Under the pieces are notes generated by a model, which did not search any database, was not told where the DNA came from, and worked only from the letters and a program-made list of their open reading frames with translations. This document shows, piece by piece, positions 13,101-21,808 of a stretch of DNA of 64,000 nt; within the stretch, counting starts at the first letter, position 1, and every line of letters begins with the position of its first letter. Source of the DNA: Anaeramoeba flamelloides (Eukaryota; Metamonada; Anaeramoebidae); assembly GCA_027625915.1 (NCBI GenBank), contig JANTQA010000021.1, positions 2,356,001 through 2,420,000 of the forward strand, in the 5' to 3' direction. Both the position numbers and the translations under genes were made by a program.

Positions 13101-16100
13101 AGCATAACATCAATTCCTGATTTTCTGCATTCCAATCTATTCTCCAAACTGCACAAAAAAACCATTAATTCAGCTTAATATTACGGAAAATAAATTATTA
13201 AATAAAAAAAATAGTATTTTTGAAGATGGATAGAAATAAAGATATTAAAAAAATAGACCAATTAATTAATTTCATTGTTTCTCAACTTGTTGAAGGTACT
13301 TTTTGAATCGTAATAATTCAAAAAATAACGATTCAAATTACAAGTTTTTGAATTTTTATATTTTATATTTTTTATTTTTTTAGGTAATTTTTTTGCAAAT
13401 TTTAATTTTATTACAAGATTTATGGTCACTGGATAAAAGCCTGTTATGCTAATTTTATTTAAACGGTTAGAATGATTTTTAGAAAAATCATATCAGATTT
13501 CTATTGGAATTTTATTTGACCTTCAATTAAAGATCAAAATGAACATTGTTGTTTTTTTTCAATAAGTACCTAAGAATTTTAATTTTTCTATTTTGAAGAG
13601 AATATACAAATTGATTACTTTTGCTTCATACATATGAATATCAATTATTCTTAGCTTTTTATTATAAAAACGAAATAGGAATGCATTGGAACCAAATCCC
13701 TCTTAATTTCTGGAGTGGATTTGATTTTTGAAAAAATTGGTAAGATTTGCTCTCTCACTCAATTCAATAATATAGTCAACTAAAAAATTAAAATATTCGT
13801 CGTGTGTCTTGGGATGTTGTAGGATGGATGTGTTATCAATTTTTCCAAAAAAAATAAATTTGTTTTCTTTATTTGTTCAAATTTCAGAGAAAAACAAGCA
13901 AATTCATCACCCACTTTTGACTGATCTTTAAATTATTTTGATTTTGAAATAACTCGAAAATAATAAAAACTTGAAAATATTTTTATTTTTTTTTCAATTT
14001 TTAGAAATATATTCTGAAAGGTTTATTGAACCAAAATAATGAACCGAGAGTTTGTTTTACAAATATTCTAATCAAATTTAGATTTTTATATCCATTAAAA
14101 CAAATTTTTTAAAAAAAACAAATTATCTCGATATATTAAGACATATTTAAAAAAAAAATTAAGAAATATTAGAAAATAACTTATTTAAATAATAAAATTT
14201 TGTTATTTATCCCATTAAGAGTTGGAAAAAATTATTTAATCTTTTAAATTTAAGAAATTATTGAAAATAAAATAAAAGATTAATTTTTTCTGAGCTTTGA
14301 TAATTAAATATTTGATTTATTTTACTTGTATTTTGAAATAATAATTAAATTTCTAAGTTTATTAGTTTATTTCAAACTATCATAAATTAATAAAAGTTAA
14401 ATTTCATAAAAATAAAAAGGATTTGAAAATTTTTCTTTTTGGTTTTCAATTGTAAATTAGTCATAAACCCTATCCCAAAAATTTTAACACACCCAAAATC
14501 AAAAATAGGCAAAAAAAAACCAATTTATTGTATTTTTCCAAACCTAATATAAAACCACATTTAAGTTAAAAGGTATTAATTTTTTAATAAGTAATATCCT
14601 TTTAATCCAAATAAAAGAAAAAAATATCAAACTAAAAAATCAAAAATTACTGTGTCCAAAATAATGAAACGAGCGAAAAAAAAATGTGTTGGTAGATTTG
14701 TTAAAATTTCACCAACAATTGTTGATCGATCAAAAGATAAGATACCATCAACCAATTGTATGTGATTTTTCTATTTAAAAAACTCAACACTAACCTTCTA
14801 CCAACCATCGAGAAAAAATTCCAGATCTAACCAAAAAGATTACATAACAGGAAAAAAGGAATTGAAAACAAAACAAAAAAGACAAAAAATGAAATAATTT
14901 GTAAAATCAAATTACTTTCTAAATTGAATTTAAAGTGGAGTAAGCCAAATTTCAAAATTAGGGCAAACTTTTTTTTTATTATTTTTTTCGTTTTTCATTT
15001 GCCTTTCAAAAAATATAATGATTATACAACATTTTTATTTATTAATCTATATTGGCTATTTTCTGTAAAAAAATTAGTAAAATACCTTATTATTCAAAAA
15101 AAAAAAAAAAAACAATTAAACTAATTTTTTTCTGATGAAAAATCTGCCCCTATTTTTGAAATTAAGCTTATGGCTATTCTTTCAACTATTTAAACTGTGT
15201 CCAAATTTTTGGAATATAGTTTATTTTGGCAAAAATGTTCATCAAAAAAACATACCCCATAATATAATAACATTGTATCTGATAATAAAAAAACTGTCTC
15301 TTTTTCATAACATTTTTTTTTTTTAACTAACAATTTTTTTGAAATATTACCAATCCCAAAAAATAAATAAAAGATCTCAAGTTACATTGATGTTGTTGTT
15401 GGAAATTTCAACCAAAAAGTTTAAGAAATCAAACTAAATAGAACACCTTCAACTTCAAGAAGACTTTTTCAATTCAAAAAAAATTTGTAATAATTGATTT
15501 TTACTTGTATACAAGAAAAGGTATATGTCCAAAATAATATATTTTTATGTTTGTTTTGTTAATTGATTTTTTATCATATTTTAACCAACTTTTTGTGAAA
15601 ATTTCGTCTTCAGATTCACGCAATTTTATTTTTTTTCTCTTGCTTTTAAATTTTTTTCTGTAATAATCCCTAAATTTCAGAATAAAAAAATGAAATTCCA
15701 ATTTTTAAATTATTAAAATTATACTTTTTGTTCGAATTTATTTTTGTCTTTTGTCAAATGTTTTTTTATTTTTTCGCTTTAAAGACGACAATTCGTGTTA
15801 AAACGTGAATTAAAACATTGTTTTTACAAGAGTAACATCGATTCAAATTGTAATCTTCTTGTGAAATTGTTCAATCCAAAAATTCAAACCAAAAAGGATC
15901 GGATCTTTTTGACTGAAAATTTAATTGGGAAAAATTAAATTCTTTTAAAAATGATAACTCATTTCTCTAAAGTTGATAAATACGTTTGTTTCTCAAGTTT
16001 AATCGTGTCCTTTGAATAAATAAGTACTCTATTACGTTTTTTTTTTTTTTTTTTTTTTTTGGGGGGGATAAATAATAGTTACTAGTCCCTTAATCACTTC

Positions 16101-17091
16101 AAAATTCTCTCTTTTACAGTTTGAATGTTTTTCTATAACACATAAACCTCAAAAATCCAAAAATCCAAAAATTGTACAAAAATATCAGAATCTTTTACGG
16201 AACAAAAAATGGTTAAAAAAATGAAATTCTTTTAAAAATGATAATTCATTTCTCTAAAGTTGATAAATACGTTTGTTTGTCAATTTTAATTGTGTAATTG
16301 AGCAAATAAGTGATATGTTACCTTTAGGGAATAAAAATAAAGAAGAGTCACTCATCCCTTAAAAGAAAAATAATTTCAAATTTTTTGTCTTTTTTTCAAT
16401 TGGTTGTGCTCATAGGGATTTTATTTGAAAACACAACCAAAGAACAATTGCTAAAATGGATCAAAAAATTGAATTTCTTTTCTAATTTCAATGAAACCTT
16501 AGTTGACAGTGCCTGGATCGAAGAAAACCAAAACTTAAAATTGAATTATTTAATAGATAACATACCTTAAATTTCGTTTTTGAATTAAAAAGGTGAGAAA
16601 GTAAACAAAAAGAAAACAAATATGAAAGAAAAAAAAAAGATTTACTAAAACTTCGATGTTGCCATTTCTTTTGAAAAAGTGAGTGGCAGTAATGTAATAA
16701 TTTGTGTACGTGAGTGAAAAGAAGGGCCAAATTTCCTGATTTTGGTAATTTTCTTTCTTTTATTATTATAAACAAATGATAAAGAAAAAAAAATTATTTT
16801 AAAATAAAAAGTGGTTAAAAGGGAGAAACATCAATTTTTCAGTCATTTTCGAAGAAAACAAAACAAACTTTTTGCTTTCACTCCGACTCCTTTTGTTTGG
16901 TATCCATAAAAGGAGTCGATGGTTGCAGAATATAATTTTGAAGAATTTTTCATGAAAAAGGACGCCTCCATTTGTTCATCTGCTTGAGACAAATTGACAT
17001 ACTCGATAAATGATTTTACTCGACTTAAGGCTTTTTTGTTTTCATCTAAAAAGTATTCTTTCTTTTTAACTGCATTTTTCGATTCTGACAT
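1..17091 (-). CDS. RALGAPA: RalGAP alpha-subunit homologue, multi-exon, C-terminus cut by window edge
   Basis: Predicted catalytic subunit of the Ral GTPase-activating complex, a heterodimer with RalGAP beta that switches off Ral-type GTPases at membranes (family knowledge). Exons read from sequence: 16869-17091, 16646-16756, 12967-13148, 12636-12827, 12288-12505, 6497-6802, 6077-6346, 4163-4227, 3979-4043 and 1-3879. All boundaries are GT-AG and phases agree except between exons 2 and 3. The start ATG at 17091 gives MSESKNAVKKKEYFLDENKK, like the animal RalGAP alpha N-terminus. Order follows the animal protein from memory: KKWQHRSF, EIFRQALLLPI, STWNVLIEIIINIT, YHWDLLEKTIKKIKNW, then the Rap/Ran-GAP domain. 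About 1840 residues are visible, against roughly 2040 in human. Between exons 2 and 3 about nine residues and one reading-frame step are missing, so an unlocated microexon is likely. Introns hold LINEs and MITEs. The identity is secure; small exons 4163-4227 and 16646-16756 are less so. Confidence 0.9.
4101..4154. repeat. (TG)27 microsatellite
   Basis: Pure TG dinucleotide run in a RalGAP intron, 8 nt inside the 5' splice site at 4162 (minus strand reads GTAAGTAG then CA repeats). Confidence 0.97.
4766..5480 (+). mobile_element. Degenerate LINE fragment, plus strand
   Basis: Contains a decayed motif C (DDLILIMEGT) followed by the downstream RT/thumb and C-terminal region seen in the other LINE copies, with many stops. 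It ends where a palindrome array begins at 5481. It is the only clear LINE copy in the plus orientation; it lies in a RalGAP intron, antisense to the gene. Confidence 0.65.
5481..5870. repeat. Palindrome array 1
   Basis: Starts with a GTAGAGTGTCGTCAAGCACC linker, then a ~70-bp palindrome (AATTTGAGAAA against its partner TTTATTTAAA) and further half-palindromes, with a second GTAGAGTG linker near 5690. Sits at the 3' side of the plus-strand LINE fragment. Confidence 0.65.
6955..7610 (+). repeat. Dispersed repeat A, copy 1
   Basis: About 650 bp matching 38510-39130 by a shared series of blocks (ATTGTGACTCAC, AGTGAGTCACAATTTTTG, AGATCTTTTTTTTTT, AATTTGAAAATATTTTTTG). The first 190 bp are bounded by inverted ATTGTGACTCAC / GTGAGTCACAAT. 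A 116-codon minus frame here is A/T low-complexity, not a gene. Confidence 0.65.
7905..8340 (-). mobile_element. LINE fragment (region downstream of reverse transcriptase motif C)
   Basis: Homologous by eye to 11360-11810 of the better LINE copy (shared blocks for TKTEAKI, the YNWQLLYG-like segment and the thumb region), with numerous stops. Both ends are truncated. Lies in the 5.5-kb RalGAP intron, sense to the gene. Confidence 0.6.
8936..9415. repeat. Palindrome array 2, in LINE 3' UTR
   Basis: At least five modules in a row separated by GCCGTTAG linkers: a TTTCGAAATAAACCGAAAA type (twice), a CCAAAATTTAAAAGAATTGAG/CTCAATTC type (twice) and a TTTTCTTGGGTTTTCTG type paired with its complement near 9370. 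Ends GGCACGAGACGGCACTT. The LINE resumes at 9416. Confidence 0.78.
9781..9897. repeat. Single palindrome unit with TGTCGT/ACGACA ends
   Basis: Begins TGTCGTCAGG and ends CTACGACA, an inverted hexamer pair. Between them is one ~70-bp palindrome of the AATTTTAGATATTAAAAG type and three tandem decamers of the GGCACTCTAC type. Interrupts the LINE at a point where the copy at 32510-32530 has only a short stretch. Confidence 0.75.
10645..12185 (-). mobile_element. Best-preserved LINE copy, reverse transcriptase motifs A-C intact
   Basis: On the minus strand, from about 12180 to 11559 an unbroken frame encodes the RT palm: motif A TIDIQKCFDSIHHSL, motif B GVYQGDPLSPLLFGFI, motif C FADDLILIMKG, then the thumb (NPKEILYLGIWLDKQ). 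Farther down, FCKLCKK and DLDHFLWNCP form a CxxC...H...C knuckle. It is truncated on the 5' side just before motif A, so no endonuclease domain is visible. The coding part decays after 11559. A palindrome unit sits at 11070-11152. It ends with GGGATTAACAACTCC-type tail sequence and poly(A) at 10650-10665. Family level: non-LTR retrotransposon with a C-terminal knuckle; clade not decided. Confidence 0.85.
11070..11152. repeat. Single palindrome unit in LINE
   Basis: TGTCGTTAGG, then a near-perfect ~70-bp palindrome centred near 11112 (AATTTAAGAAATGAAAAG against CTTTTTATTTCTCAAATT), ending CCTAGACACT. Same site in the LINE as the unit at 9781. Confidence 0.75.
13226..16570 (+). CDS. Possible nested antisense gene (only end exons visible)
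   Basis: Two plus-strand pieces look like exons inside RalGAP intron 2. At 13226 an ATG opens MDRNKDIKKIDQLINFIVSQ, followed by a GTACTT donor near 13297 and, after a pyrimidine-rich acceptor at 13383, an in-frame continuation to a TAA at 13435. At 16420, after another strong pyrimidine-tract acceptor, a frame of about 50 codons (start FENTTKEQLLKWIKK, end NYLIDNIP) runs to TAA at 16570. Codon use is richer and less homopolymeric than the surrounding intron. No join between the two pieces can be shown, and no family is recognised. They may be two unrelated small genes, or chance. Confidence 0.22.
14945..15170. repeat. MITE-like dispersed repeat B, copy 1
   Basis: Ends are inverted: CCAAATTTCAAAATTAGGG at the left, CCCCTATTTTTGAAATTAAG at the right. 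The interior matches 59483-59705 (TTATTTATTAATCTAT, GATGAAAAATCTGCCCC). In RalGAP intron 2. Two short frames here are not genes. Confidence 0.62.
15935..16366. repeat. Direct repeat pair
   Basis: The ~150-bp block starting at 15940 recurs at 16218 with few differences over the first 90 bp (AATGATAACTCATTTCTCTA against AATGATAATTCATTTCTCTA, then AGTTGATAAATACGTTTGTT in both). A poly(T)-poly(G) run lies in the first copy only. Confidence 0.6.
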
Positions 17092-18257
17092 TCCTTTTTT
17101 TTTAAAAATGCGAAATAAAACAAAAAAAAAATGATTTTTCTCCTTAATCAAAACCAGTTAAATTTTAAAAGATCTTTTGAGTTTGTTTTGGTATTTTAAT
17201 CAAATTAACTCACCTTTACAAACATTTTCTATTATGAAAAGAAATTTTAATCCCCTTTTTTCAAATTTTTAAGAAATAAAAATAGTTTCTCTTTTTCAGT
17301 TTGTTTATTTTGAAATGATTGGTTTTCACTCAAGAGAGAAATCCTGTGAATTTAAAAAAGACCAAAAAATCTTTTAATGTTGTATTTCATAAACCAATTA
17401 TTATTTTCTTGCTTTATTACCCTCATAAAACTTGATGTTTAGGCATGTTTTTTAAATAATAGAACATTTTCAAAATTGACAAACTGGGTTAAAAGTAGAG
17501 TACTAATCTTTATTTTTACACTATTGAGATAGCTTTTAAAACTCAACATTTCCCTTAAAGTGTTAATCTATTAGTTACAATTTTTTTCTTCTTTTTATAG
17601 TCCTTGAGAAACTTCAATATTGAACTTTTTAGAGGAAAAATTTCTTATGGAAAAACATTTGTAATGACAAAAAAATATTACTTTTTGGAAATTTTTTTAT
17701 CTTTTCAGTATTCTGAATTCGAACTATTTTTTCCTTTTTTTTAATTTTGAGATTCCTTTACTTAGATTTGCAGTACAAAGAGGAAGAATTGTTCACTTCA
17801 TATTCCTTCTTTTTCTTTTACAATAATTTATTTTTCAAGAAGCAGATAATTATTTGTGATCATTATTTGAAAAAGGAAAATATGGGAAAAAGAAGTGAAA
17901 TGTTTTTACCATTTATTCATTGACAAACGTACTAATAAATCTCAAAAAGGGAAACAAAAATTATGGGTATCTATCTTTTAGAGCAGATCTTTTCAGTTTG
18001 TTATTATTGAGAGATCTTTTGTTTTCATCAAACTATTTTTAAATGTAAAAAAGAATTTTGAATGGAAAAAAGATAAAGAGTAATAAATAGACTTCAATTG
18101 TTAAACCAAAGATATGATTTTTATTTTAATGATTTTTTTTACCTAAGTGTCTCAAACAAAAATTCATAACCCAATCTTGTATGAAGTTCTAAGAAATAAA
18201 AAAATTCTTACCGATTATTGAGGTTTTTGTAAATAGGTAGTGATTCCCCAAAATTAA

Positions 18258-18823
18258 AGTTCCTTAAGGTTTACAATCCCTGAAACTGGAAAAGTAATTA
18301 AAATTGTATTAGGTGTGGAGAGATGTTATTCTTGTTCTTCACTGATCGATTATGGTCTTTGTATAAATATTAATAATGGTTTAACAAAGGTAAAATTTTG
18401 GCAATTTATTTTATTTTTTTCCGAAAACAGAATTGAAGAGTGAAAAATTAATAGATTGGAAATGTAAATAAGAAAAAATATTTACTTTTTGGGTTTTTAA
18501 TTGACATTTTTATTTCCCTTTTACATATTATCTAAATAAAAAAATTTTAGAAAAGCTCCGAATATAACCAAAATTTAATTAAAATATCATTTGAAAAACT
18601 ACATATCACATTTTTTTGATCTCTACTAAGATATTAACCTTACATTCTTCAATTTAGATGGTGGAAAAAAAAAAATAAATGACAAAAAATTACCTATCAA
18701 AACAACTATTAAAATTTTAAAAAAGTTCAAGATCGATTAGTTAAGAACTAAAAGGACATGTCACCACAGTCTATACAATATAATCTTTTTTCCAGTTTTA
18801 GGGATTGTGAACCTTAAGGAACT
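18258..18823. mobile_element. Inverted-repeat element flanked by TTAA (piggyBac-like MITE)
   Basis: About 36-bp terminal inverted repeats: AGTTCCTTAAGGTTTACAAT... on the left, complement of ...TTGTGAACCTTAAGGAACT on the right. TTAA immediately outside on both sides (18254-18257, 18824-18827). The interior of ~490 bp has no reading frame. TTAA duplication is the piggyBac signature; without transposase the family is inference. Confidence 0.65.
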
Positions 18824-19235
18824 TTAAACTTTTATCTAATTTTTATCCCCAATTGTAATATGGTTATTATTTCCACAATGATCACAATTAAAATGAATAA
18901 AAAAACTCATTTATCAAATTTAGAGAGATGAGTTAGTTTTTTAAAAGAGGAATATTTTAAAAAGTTAATTTCCACTTAAAAGAAGCTTATATGTTTTTTA
19001 TTTTTGGATAATTAGAAGAAAAACCGAAAGAAAAATTTACCAAACATTTTAATTTTTAGGAAATTTCACTTTTTATAGTTTTAAGGGAGTTAGTATGAAC
19101 AAATTAATTTCCAATTTAATCATAATTTGAAAAATACAAGAAAATAATATCCAATATTGAAACCTTGAGGATCAGCAAAAATTAATTATTTATTTTATTA
19201 ACAAGATCTTTTTCAAGTTATTGGATTGTTTTATA

Positions 19236-19236
<1 letters not shown>

Positions 19237-19301
<65 letters not shown>
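19237..19301. repeat. (AC)n(AT)n microsatellite
   Basis: AC run followed by AT run, directly abutting the LINE 3' fragment at 19302. Confidence 0.95.
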
Positions 19302-19485
19302 AGAGAATGTAATTAATTTCCTCTTCTGTCCTATATTTCTTAATAAAAATTGCGAAATTTCCATAAAAAACTTAATTTTCATTACCCTTAACCAATAATA
19401 GAAATATAATATGTCATTATTTCATATAATATATAAGATATTAATATTACAATTTTTTTTAATTTGAAATAAATATTTACGGGGG
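19302..19485 (-). mobile_element. Short LINE 3'-end fragment
   Basis: Begins at the end of an (AC)n(AT)n tract and contains GTAATTAATTTCC plus the 'TTAACCAATAATAG' block found in the other LINE 3' regions (compare 9460-9490 and 32040-32060). No palindrome array is present at the 3'-UTR site, so it is an empty-site example. Confidence 0.6.
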
Positions 19486-19607
19486 TAAATAAACTAACTT
19501 TCATAATAAATGGCTTAATTGTTTTTTATTTTTTTTTTACTTTGTTTTATGTTTATTTACTTTTTTTTATTTTTTTTTAGATGAAAAATTGATATTTCAC
19601 AGATACA

Positions 19608-19997
19608 GAAAGTGATGTCTTAATATTTTAAATTTTTTTACTAAATTTTTCATTTTTCCCAAAACTATAAAACTTTTCTCGTACGCCACAAGAGGAAGGC
19701 GATTTTTTAACAAACCTGAGGTTTCTAATACCAAAAATTTAATTTAATTAACAAATAAAAATGCTTGGGTTGTTTTTGTGCTTTGATTTCTGAAAAAGTT
19801 ATTTTTGATTTTTGAATTTCTTTTTCTTCCCCAAACATTTGTATTCTATTATTAAATAGAATTTTTTACTATTAGAATCTTCAAGTTTTTTGACAAAAAA
19901 CCTCTCACGGTGTGTGGGCGAATAGGAAAAGTTTTATAGTTTTGGGAAAAAAGACAAATTAAGTAAAAAAACTTAAAATATTAAGACATCACTTTTT
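19608..19997. mobile_element. MITE-like inverted-repeat element
   Basis: Arms of about 80 bp: GTGATGTCTTAATATTTTAA and CCCAAAACTATAAAACTTTT on the left, both complemented on the right near 19925-19995. Interior noncoding. Target duplication not clear. Confidence 0.55.
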
Positions 19998-20821
19998 GCA
20001 CATGTGTTCTAGTGTATAGAACCGAATATTAAAATAGTAATTTTTTTTATTATAATAGATAACCCTAATTTATAATATTTATTTTTTTTCAAAATTTGAT
20101 TTTTAATGGAAAAAATGATTTTGAAATGGAGTTTATATTTTACTAAATATTGAATACTACTGCTGTTTTGAAATTGAATTCTGCAAATCACCTCTTTAAC
20201 AAAAAATTCCATACAATAAAATTAGAACATACATACCATATTAAAATAGATTTACATATGAATCAAAAAAATGGAAAATAAAAAAAAAAAAAAATAAATA
20301 AAAATCATTTTTTGAATCACCTATACCTCAATTATTTTCATTGGCAAAGTTTTGAATTGAAATATTAATCAAAGAAAAGTAAAACCAAAAAAAAATTTTT
20401 CTTTCCATATCAATGTTCTCGTACATAAAAGTAAAAATATGAAACTTAATTTTCAAGAATTGACTTAATTTTTATTAAAAAATAATACTTTACTTTTTTT
20501 CGTTTTATATTGGAAAATGTGAAATTTAGAATTTCAAAAAAGAAACTCAAATCAAGAAAAATGTTTAAATGAGTTGAATCATCTATTTCATCAGATAAAA
20601 CACAAATTACCAAAAAAAAAAAAAAAAAAAAAGCAGTATTGTTTAAGATTTTATTTTCTTTTCCAAAAATACATGTTCCTTCATAAGTATTTTTTAAATT
20701 TTTTTCCAATATTTCCTATACTAAATCTTCTTTATATTGGGAAGAAGAGTTATACGAAAAATGATCAAGTGGTTACTTGCTAATAGTGTGACACTGAAAC
20801 ATGAAAGTATGAGTAACTAGA

Positions 20822-21030
20822 AAAAAAAAAACGAAAAAGCTAATCCTAAAAATGACAAAGGTTTATGCAAATCAGATCAACAAAAAAAATTGAAATTACA
20901 ACAACTTAAAGAACGATCCGCAAGTGAACATTTATGATCGATTATCAAATTATTAAATCAACCAAAAGTATCCTGGCTGCAATTTTGGGAGTCCTTAATT
21001 AAATATAGCTTTGATTTTTTTTTTTTTTTT
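20822..21030 (+). pseudogene. Possible coding remnant
   Basis: One plus frame gives SDQQKKLKLQQLKERSASEH, then a TGA, then SIIKLLNQPKVSWLQFWESL before a poly(T) run. Composition is protein-like against the surrounding A/T noise. No ATG or flanking exons are evident, and the family is not recognised. Confidence 0.3.
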
Positions 21031-21049
21031 TGATAATTTTTTATCAATT

Positions 21050-21290
21050 GCTTCTTATAAACCTTTTTTAAATTTCTTTTTTTTTTCTTTTTCCTTTTTT
21101 CTTTTTTCCTATTCAATTTTTAAAAATAAAAAAAATTGGGTCTATCTTTCCCTTGAACAATCTTGAAATCTATGATTTTACTCTTCAATTACTTTTTGGG
21201 GAAATTTAAGTAAAAGGACATAGAGAGTGTAATTTACACTTCTTTCATCAATAAATAATTATTTTTTTTTTTTTAAATCAAAAAAAAAAA
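21050..21290. repeat. Repeat E, similar to 59230-59440
   Basis: Blocks TTGGGTCTATC.TTCCCTTGAA and AAATTTAAGTAAAAGGACA, then GTGTAATTTACACTTC, have parallels in the same order at 59300-59420. Just downstream of a possible coding remnant. Confidence 0.42.
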
Positions 21291-21808
21291 AAATTAAAAT
21301 TGAAAAATATTTAAATAATTTTATTAACTTTTTATACAGACCAAATGTATTTTATTTATTTGTTACAAAATTTCATTAATATATTATCTTAAAATATATT
21401 ACTCAAAATTGATTTGGTTTTTAGGTTCTAATGAGAAAAAAAAAAAAAAAATCAAAATAAATAAAAAATAAGAACATTATTTGCCTTTATCAACAATCAA
21501 TAAGAGTTATGTTAGAAAGCTTATTCAAATTCAAAAACAGCATAATTGGTATACAAAAAGATATGAAAAAAAAAAAAAAATTTACAATAGTGTTTGAATA
21601 AAAATATAATTAAACATAATATTTTTCTTTTATTAAACATTGTTTCTATATTACATCTGTTTCCATTTATTTCTGTTTTTTTCTAAAAAATTCTTTGTTA
21701 TTAAAAGATAAAAAAATAGATCCCAACTCAACAAAAAAATAAAAATAAAAAATACAATAATGAACTGAATCTAATTTAATGAACAAAGTTGAATGGAAAA
21801 CAAAATAT

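Larger units (their letters stand above)
17092..21808. other. Intergenic region, RalGAP 5' to unknown-gene 3'
   Basis: No supported gene. Contains the TTAA-flanked element, the (AC)n tract, a LINE tail, a MITE and one possible coding remnant listed separately. 17092-18250 is plain A/T sequence in which I see nothing definite; the RalGAP promoter should lie there. Confidence 0.6.

Noticed and set aside
12843-13178. 111-codon plus frame opposite RalGAP exon 3
   Set aside because: The minus strand aligns with RalGAP alpha and has splice sites; the plus frame is a shadow.
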